A stretch of DNA of 64,000 nt, taken from NCBI RefSeq assembly GCF_002575655.3, contig NC_053039.3:376193633-376257632 (forward strand), written 5' to 3'. Position 1 is the first letter of the stretch; each line of letters begins with the position of its first letter. Under the pieces are notes generated by a model that saw only the letters and a program-made list of their open reading frames with translations, ran no database searches and was not told the DNA's origin. The position numbers were made by a program, and so were the translations under genes. Origin of the DNA: Aegilops tauschii subsp. strangulata. Lineage: Eukaryota; Streptophyta; Magnoliopsida; Poales; Poaceae. This document shows positions 57,260 to 64,000 of this stretch, one piece after another.

Positions 57260-58672
57260 TGATAACCCACAAGTATAGGGGATCGCTACAGTTTTCGAGG
57301 GTAGAGTATTCAACCCAAATTTATAGATTCGACACAAGGGGAGCCAAAGAATATTGGAAGGTATTAGAAGCTGAGTTGTCAATTCAACCACACCTGGAGA
57401 TTAATTATCTGCAACAAGTAATCAGTAGCAAAGTAATATGATAGTTTTGATAGTAGTGACAGCACAATGGTAACAGTAACAGTGATAGTAGTAATTTTGT
57501 AGCAAGTGCAATAGTAACGATAGCAGTAGTAACTTAGCAGAAACAATATAAAATAATTTCGTAGGCATTGGATCGGTAATTTGTTGGATGATATTCATCA
57601 TGTGACAGTCAGAACCTAGGGCGATATGACACTAGCTTCAGTTCATAAATATAATGTAGGCATGTATTCCGTAAATAGTCATACGTGCTTATGGAAAGAA
57701 CTTGCATGACATCTTTTGTCCTACCATCCCGTGGCAGCGGGGTCCATATTGGAAACTAAGGGATATTAAGGCCTCCTTTTAATAGGGAACCGGAACAAAG
57801 CATTAACACACGGTGAATACATGAACTCCTGAAACTACGGTCATCACCGGGAGAGGTCTCGACTATTGTCACTCTGGGGTTGCCGGATCATAACACGTAG
57901 TAGGTGACTATAACTTGCAAGATCGGATCTAGAACATGGATATAATGGTGATAACATAAACAGTTCAGATATGAATTCATGGCACCCGGGCCCAAAGTGA
58001 CAAGCATTAAGCATAGCAAAGTCATAGCAACATCAATCTCAAAACATAGTGGACACTAGGGATCAAGCCCTAACAAAACTAACTCGATTATATGATGAAT
58101 CTCATCCAACTCCTCACCGACCAGCGAGCCTATGAAGGAATTGTTCACTCCCGGTGGGGAGCATCAAGGAATTGGCGATGGAGAAGGGTTGGTGATGACG
58201 AAGAACGAAGATCCCCCTCTCCGGGGCCCCAAACGGACTCCAGATCTGGCCACCTGATGAACAAAAGGAGGTAACGGCGGCTCCGTCTCATGGTACGCGA
58301 TAATTCTTTCTCCCTGATTTTTCTGGAAAAATAGGAATTTATAGCGTCGGTTTCAGGGTCTGCGGGGCCACCAGGTGGGGACAGCCCACCTGGGCGCCTG
58401 GGAGGGCAGGCGCGCCCTGGTGGGCTGTGCCCACCCAGCTGCCCCCCCCTTCTGTGGCTCTTGGCTCCAGAAATTCTCTTTTATTGTATAAAAAAATTCC
58501 TTGGAAAGTTTCATTCCATTCCGAGAACTTTTATTTCTGCACAAAAACAACACCATGGTAGTTCTGCTGAAAACAGCGTCAGTCCGGGGTTAGTTTCATT
58601 CAAATCATGCAAATTAGAGTCCAAAACAGGAGGAGAAGCGTTAGGAAAAGTAGATACGTTGGAGACGTATCA
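57260..58672 (-). repeat. Element D 5' LTR
   Basis: 1413 bp, TGATAACCCACAAG...GACGTATCA on the plus strand. A TATA box (minus strand TATAAATT) lies at 58336-58343. The right flank, GGTCT, is E sequence. Confidence 0.9.
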
Positions 58673-58824
58673 GGTCTCTTTGAGCCAGGGTGCCACAGTC
58701 ATCTGGCGACTCTACTGGGACTCAAATGCATGTGTTCAAGATTGCCCATGTGTATGTACTTTTAATTTTTTTCATGAACGACGTGTAATGATACACTCAT
58801 GGATTTTTGTATTTCTTGTCATAG

Positions 58825-60804
58825 AGGTGTAGCAAAAACAGGCAAGAAACATAATGTTGGCGGCTCTTCAAAAGACCCCTCAGCTGCTGAGCCGGAGAGA
58901 CAGGTGCCAGAAGCCCCTGAGGCTTCAATCAAAACCCTGAAGATCTTGCCAATGACCCGCCACCGCAAGCTGATACTGCCGTCTTTGAAGCAATGGTCAC
59001 TAAAATAAATCTAGCTACTAGCCATGACCCGCCAAGCCCTAAGCCGCACAGCCCTGGCAAGACAACTGAAGAGATCCCCCTTGATAAAAATTCTGATGAT
59101 GAGACTATCACTGGGACGGCTTACACAGCGCCAGGAGCCTCAACTGTGCTAGCCAAGCATAGTAGTAAGGAAGAATCTCCTTCCTTAGAAAAAGGCAAGG
59201 CCAAACTGGACCTGAAGAGCTACTCCTCCTTCAATGCAGACGACGTGTATGCGGGCTACTTGAGTCTCCTTAACACAAGTCGAGACACGGAGTCTGGGCT
59301 TGTTCAACTTGTGAAGCAGAAATATGAGGTATGAGACTATCCCTCTCCTCTTTAGCCTTGCTGATATACTTATATCCATAGTAGCCCCGAAGTATAGAGT
59401 ATAGGAAAAGTAGTGAGTATGCGGTAGACTTGTAATTTTTTTTCCAAAGTGTAGCCCCCAAGGGCCGGCTTAACTTAACAAGATGAGCCGGGACTTACAG
59501 TCACTTAAGAACCAAATACGTAGCCCCCAAGGGCCGGCATAACTTAACAAGATGAGTCGGGACTTATAGTCACTTTAAGAACCAAATATGTAGCCCCCAA
59601 GGGCCGCTTCACTTAACAAGACGAGTTGGGTCATAATAGAAATTAAAATGACCTACATTAGCCCCCAAGTGTCAAGTATATTGCTTGCAATGTGCTTCGG
59701 ACTTTAAGTAATTGTATGATATTGAAACTGTTCATTGTGTGGTAGCCATTGTTGCTATATCTTACTGCAGGAGGCTTTGAATGCCAAAGAGTCGATGCTT
59801 GGCGACTTAAAGAAGAATATTGAGCTTCAACAAATTGAAACTTCCAAGGCCGAATCAAATCTGAAGACCTCATTGGAGGAATTTGAGAAGATCAAAGCAA
59901 GTTTTGATGTTGAAAGAGCTGCCTGGGAAACTGACAAGGCTGCATTGCAGAAAAGAGCCGAAGATGCTGAGGCTAAACTTAAGCCAGTAACTGAAGAGCT
60001 AGCCAGCTTAAAGTAGCACATATGTCAGATGTCATCCGCCATCTTTAGTAAGCTCAGTATTCAACTCCTCATCTGTTTTAATATTTCTTTAACCCGCCTA
60101 GTGATTCATAATATATGATTTTTAACCCGTCTGGCGACTCTTATGCAAATAATTGAACAGGCCTTAGAAGTACCAGCCTTGGTCAAGATATGCTGCTCAA
60201 ATTGAAGGCGGCCTATTCTTTTACAGAGCAGTTGTATGCTGGAACACTGCGCATCCTTGTGGCTTTGGGAGGAGGTAGAAAGCCACCAACTCAAATCAAG
60301 ACTGTGCTGGATCATCTGTCAACGGTACCAGCCCAAATTGAAGAAATGAAATTATCAGCCGCTCAAGCCGGAGCCATTGTTGCTCTAGGCCGGGCCAAGG
60401 CGTGGCAATCCGAACTTGACCCGGAGGAAATAGCCACCGGGTGCCCAGAATTCAAGGATGACGAGTTGGTCTTTGAAGAAAAAGATTTCAGCCAATGCGT
60501 CAGAGAGATGCGACCCGTGGCCTGCAAGCTTATAGAATAGTTGAATTTGAACAAATACACGCCGGCTTATGATGACAACTACAACAAGATTAAGCCGCCA
60601 GCTCATGAAATTATAGATCTCATTCTGCCTCGACGTAAGCATATCTTCGCCCCTGACCTTGACCCTTCCATTATACTTAATGATGAAGCCACATTTGAGG
60701 TTTTAACTAGCATCGAGTGGACATCGGCTGACCTCCAGATGGTCGAAGAGGAAGAGCCCACGCGGGATGACCCGGAACCTTCAAGGCGCCTGGGAGAAGA
60801 GTAA
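58825..60804 (+). pseudogene. Element E antisense gene, three exons, 5' end cut
   Basis: Exons 58825-59328, 59771-60047 and 60161-60804. Introns are GT-AG (phase 0, 442 bp; phase 1, 113 bp) and the frame joins across both. Exon 1 opens with KTGKKHNVGGSS and has a one-base shift near 58925. Exon 2 is coiled coil (ESMLGDLKKNIELQQIETSK) with TAG at 60014-60016. Exon 3 (LKAAYSFTEQLYAG; MKLSAAQAGAIVALGRAKAW) has TAG at 60538-60540 and ends at TAA 60802-60804. KLSAAQAGA..AL...KAW...L aligns with KASAARSGA..AL...KAW...L in exon 6 of the element B gene, so the two genes are homologous. Upstream exons were lost to the element D insertion. Function unknown. Confidence 0.75.
59449..59660 (+). repeat. 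Tandem repeat inside intron of the element E antisense gene
   Basis: Three copies of about 69 bp beginning GTAGCCCCCAAGGGCCG (about 59451, 59520, 59589), the third partly diverged, then a fourth start TAGCCCCCAAGTG near 59659. Most of intron 1 is this repeat. Confidence 0.8.
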
Positions 60805-61680
60805 CTGACTGTGGTGATCATAAGCCGGACGGCTCCGAGGCCGGGTTACAGGAGTGCAGCTCCAAAAATCTTGATTCAAAATCTTTTGGGCTCAATGAAA
60901 GCCTTATAATAGGATAGCTTAAAACAATGATCCGCCATGTCATGCCTTCGTGAATGTTTATCTCAAGTTTTGATCCGGCAATTGAACTTTATCACTTGCT
61001 TGATATGATCATATATATGAGCCGATCTAGTTTTCTTGCATATCCTACAAAAGACCAATCAACATATGTGCTGGCGACTTAAAGTCAAAAACCAGGCGGG
61101 TGACAACCCAAGATATTTAAATATGAGTAACATAACCCGAAGCCTCACGACCCGGGTAGTTAAAATTTGCACAAAAGCAAAAACTTAAAAAAACATCCAA
61201 AAACCCCAAAAGAGAGACATACAAAAATCTCAAGTTTTTGTTAGGCCGGCTTTCAGGACACGACCGAAAAAGTTGGCTCACGGGCCTTGTGCATTCAAGG
61301 CCGCATAGCCGTTGAGTTTATCCTAGCTCACTGTAAGCCGGCTCTCACGTGACATAAGCCGTCGTTTTTAACCTTAACAAGTTCAGAGCCTTAGAAAAGA
61401 TTGACTGTTAAGAGTTCGGCGGGTCACCTGGCGGAGTAGCAAGTTGCAAATAGGCAGGTGTAACTCATAATGTGGCAACTCAGGCTGGTCAAGAGGGTAT
61501 GAAAGCTAAACCCGGTGGGTTGGAAGGCCCCCTAGTGACCTTATGATAAAATAACAAAGACTCAGATGCACAGAAATGAAACGACAGAGGCCCTGAATTT
61601 CAGGGATGTCGGCTTTATTATATTGATCATAAAAGATATATACATTGACAAATGTATGTACCAAGATGAGAGCCTGTGGC
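60805..61680 (+). other. Element E spacer between convergent genes
   Basis: 876 bp between the ends of the antisense gene (plus) and integrase (minus). No coding sequence; many short AGCCGG-type motifs. Confidence 0.65.
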
Positions 61681-62904
61681 TCAAGTATAGTAAGGCCGAA
61701 GATGAGCAATGTTCCAGGGCCGGCGGGTCTCCTCTTCCGACTGGCATGAATCCTTGTGCTCTCGTATATCGATGAGGTTATAAGACCTGTTATTGAGATT
61801 CTTACTGACCACAAAAGGTCCTTCCCAAAGTGGGGACAACTTATGCATATATGTCTGATCTTTAATCAGTCGGAGCATTAAGTCGCCTTCTTGAAACGTC
61901 CGAGTCTTAACTTTGCGGCTATGATAGCGACACGGGTCTTGTTGGTATATTGCTGAACGAGCCGCCGCAAGGTCACGTTCCTCATCGAAAGCATCAAGTG
62001 TGTTCTGTCTCGTCGTCTCATTATCAGCTTCAACATAAGCCGCCACTCGGGGCGAGTCATGACGGGTATAACTTGGGAGAACCGCCTCTGCACCATAGAC
62101 TATGAAGAAAGGCGTATAGCCTGTTGACCTGTTGGGGGTGGTATTGATACTCCAAAGCACTGAAGGTAACTCCTCAACCCAACAACCCGACGTTCGTTCC
62201 AAAGGAACCATAAGCCGGGGCCTGATGCCTCTCAAAATTTCCTGGTTAGCCCTATCTGCTTGACCATTAGACCGTGGATGAGCCACAGAAGAAACATCAA
62301 GACGAATATGCTCTCTTTGATAGGACTCCTTCATAGCACCCTTAGACAAATTAGTGCCATTATTAGTGATGATACTATGAGGATAACCAAAGCGGAAGAT
62401 CAGCTTTTTAACAAACTGAACTGCAGTCCCTACATCACACTTGCTAATTGGCTCTGCCTCTACCCACTTGGTAAATTTGTCAACCGCCACCAAAAGGTGC
62501 GTCTTCTTATCCTTGGACCTCTTGAAAGATCCAACCATATCAAGCCCCCAGACTACAAATGACCAAGTTATTGGAATCATCCGCAACTCTTGAGCCGGCA
62601 CATGAGCTCATCGAGAAAATTTCTGACATCCATCGCACTTGCTGATGATATCTTCTGCATCCGCATGAGCCGTCAACCAATAAAACCCATGACAAAACGC
62701 CTTAGCCACTAAAGATTTCGAGCCAGCATGATGGCCACAATCGCCTTCATGAATCTCTCGTAAGATTTGACGGCCCTCCTAAGGAGAAACACATCGTTGG
62801 AATACACCTGTCACACTACAGTGGTGTAACTCGCCGTTGACAATAGTCATAGACTTAGACCGCCGGGTTATCTGCCTTGCCAAAGTTTCATCCTCAGGTA
62901 ACTC
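61681..62904 (-). pseudogene. Element E integrase, cut by element 3
   Basis: Minus strand. The zinc part (DCGHHAGSKS...CDGCQKF) is in 62740-62615. The core follows: GLDMVGSF, ITNNGTNL (the usual ITDNGTNF with Asn for the catalytic Asp), SNGQADRANQE (Asp where the catalytic Glu is usual). The tail has YHSRKVKTRTFQEGDLMLR and PLWEGPFVV. TAG at 62781-62779 and TGA at 62610-62608 interrupt it. Two changed catalytic residues and two stops mean it is inactive. Element 3 starts upstream at 62905. Confidence 0.88.
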
Positions 62905-64000
62905 TGAAGGAAATATGCCCTAGAGGCAATAATAAAGTTATTATTTATTTCTTTATATCATGATAAATTTTTATTATTCATGCTAGAATTGTATTGACCG
63001 GAAACATGATACATGTGTGAATACATAGACAAACAGAGTGTCACTAGTATGCCTCTACTTGACTAGCTCGTTGATCAAAGATGGTTATGTTTCCTAGCCA
63101 TAGACAAAGATTTGTCATTTGATTAACATGATCACATCATTAGGAGAATGATGTGATTGACCTGACCCATTCCGTTAGCTTAGGACTTGATCGTTTAGTA
63201 TGTTCCTATTGCTTTCTTCATGACTTATACATGTTCCTATGACTATGAGATTATGCAACTCCCGTTTACCGGAGGAACACTTTGTGTGCTACCAAAGGTC
63301 ACAACATAACTAGGTGATTATAAAGGTGGTCTATAGGTGTCTCCGAAGGTACTTGTTGGGTTGGCGTATTTCGAGATTAGGATTTGTCACTGCGATTGTC
63401 AGAGAGGTATCTCTGGGCCCACTTGGTAATGCACATCACTATAAGCCTTGCAAGCATTGCAACTAATGAGTTAGTTGCGGGATGATGTATTACGGAACGA
63501 GTAAAGAGACTTGCCGGTAACGAGATTGAACTAGGTATTGAGATACCGATGATCGAATCTCGGGCAAGTAATAACATACCGATGACAAAGGGAACAACAT
63601 ATGTTGTTATGCGGTTTGACCGATAAATATCTTCGTAGAATATGTGGGAGCCAATATGAGCATCCACGTTCCGCTATTGGTTATTGACCGGAGACGTGTC
63701 TCGGTCATGTCTACATAGTTCTCGAACCCGTATGGTCCGCACGCTTAAAGTTCGATGACGGTTATATTATGAGTTTATGTGTTTTGATGTACCGAAGGTA
63801 GGTCGGAGTCCCGGATGTGATCACGGACATGACGAGGAGTCTCGAAATGGTCGAGACGTAAGGATCGATATATTGGACGACTATGTTCGTACACCGGAAT
63901 GGTTTCGGGAGTATCGGGCATATACCGGAGTACCGGGGGGTTACCTGAATCCCCCGAGGAGACTAATGGACCTATTGGGCCCTAGTGGAGAAGAGGAGGG
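62905..64000 (+). repeat. Element 3: Angela/WIS-clade Copia LTR, truncated by window end
   Basis: It starts TGAAGGAAATATGCCC and follows the reverse complement of the element 1 LTR for the whole 1096 bp shown. Whether it is a 5' LTR, a 3' LTR or a solo LTR cannot be told. It is inserted in the integrase region of element E. Confidence 0.9.

Larger units (their letters stand above)
1..58672 (-). mobile_element. Element D: Gypsy (Athila-like) non-autonomous LTR retrotransposon, hosting nested insertions
   Basis: D is read on the minus strand. Its 5' LTR is 57260-58672; its 3' LTR enters from outside the window and ends at base 79. The last 79 bases of both LTRs match with two differences by eye. 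The internal sequence is split into 80-340, 8714-8781, 49321-51165 and 52737-57259 by element 1, element C and solo LTR G. It codes for gag-PR and an env-position protein, with no RT, RNase H or integrase between them, so it could not move alone. The LTR resembles the Sabrina/WHAM group of Triticeae Gypsy elements; the family name is uncertain. The base block after the 5' LTR is GGTCT; the partner copy lies outside the window. Confidence 0.85.
58673..62904 (-). mobile_element. Element E: Tat-lineage Gypsy retrotransposon (partial host element)
   Basis: The oldest layer visible. Integrase lies on the minus strand and an antisense gene on the plus strand, the Tat arrangement. Element D cuts it on the left and element 3 on the right. 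Its integrase is close to that of B. No LTR of E is in the window. Confidence 0.82.

Noticed and set aside
1..64000. Host genes, tRNA, rRNA or CRISPR arrays
   Set aside because: None seen; all coding signals fit retroelement domains or their antisense accessory genes.

Overview
The window is a stack of nested LTR retrotransposons from a large grass genome. It looks like a Triticeae genome (wheat, Aegilops, barley or rye), because of Angela/BARE1/WIS-type Copia LTRs and the abundant Gypsy LTRs that begin TGATACGTCTCCAACGTATC. The species cannot be fixed from the sequence. I found no host gene, tRNA, rRNA or CRISPR array. Family names are from recognition, not from a search.

Layout, outermost first. 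Element E (Gypsy, Tat lineage, minus strand) is the host sequence at 58673-62904 and runs out of the window. Element D (Gypsy, Athila-like, minus strand) is inserted in E. Its 3' LTR is cut by the window edge (1-79), its 5' LTR is 57260-58672, and everything between is D sequence plus insertions. D carries element 1 (Angela-clade Copia, minus, 341-8713), element C (Gypsy-like, non-autonomous, plus, 8782-49320) and solo LTR G (51166-52736). C carries element A (Gypsy, Tat lineage, plus, 13141-38440) and element 2 (Angela, plus, 38548-47214). A carries element B (Gypsy, Tat lineage, plus, 18558-32522). A separate Angela-clade LTR (element 3, from 62905) cuts the integrase of E. The chain E>D>C>A>B is five levels deep. 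Target-site duplications support it: GTGTT for A, ATGAT for B, TATCT for element 2 and GCTCT for G are perfect; those of element 1 and C are degraded.

Genes. A, B and E have the Tat-lineage order gag-PR-RT-RNaseH-second RNaseH-integrase where visible. Each also has an extra gene on the opposite strand between integrase and the 3' LTR side, tail-to-tail with pol and 0.8-1.0 kb from it. In B this is a six-exon gene with phase-consistent GT-AG introns whose first exon looks like the 'putative gypsy type transposon' (Transposase_28) domain. In E it is a three-exon stretch whose last exon is a diverged relative of the last exon of the B gene. In A it encodes a B3-like DNA-binding domain. The A and B genes each have a TATA box about 80-130 bp upstream. 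A also carries repeated RY-type motifs (CATGCA), the sequence class bound by some plant B3 proteins, in its LTRs and upstream of the B3-like gene; a self-regulatory loop is a testable inference. D encodes gag-PR and an env-position protein but no RT or integrase, and C encodes one 234-residue protein of unknown function, so both probably depended on other elements. Almost every retrotransposon ORF is broken by frameshifts and stops, mostly TAG.
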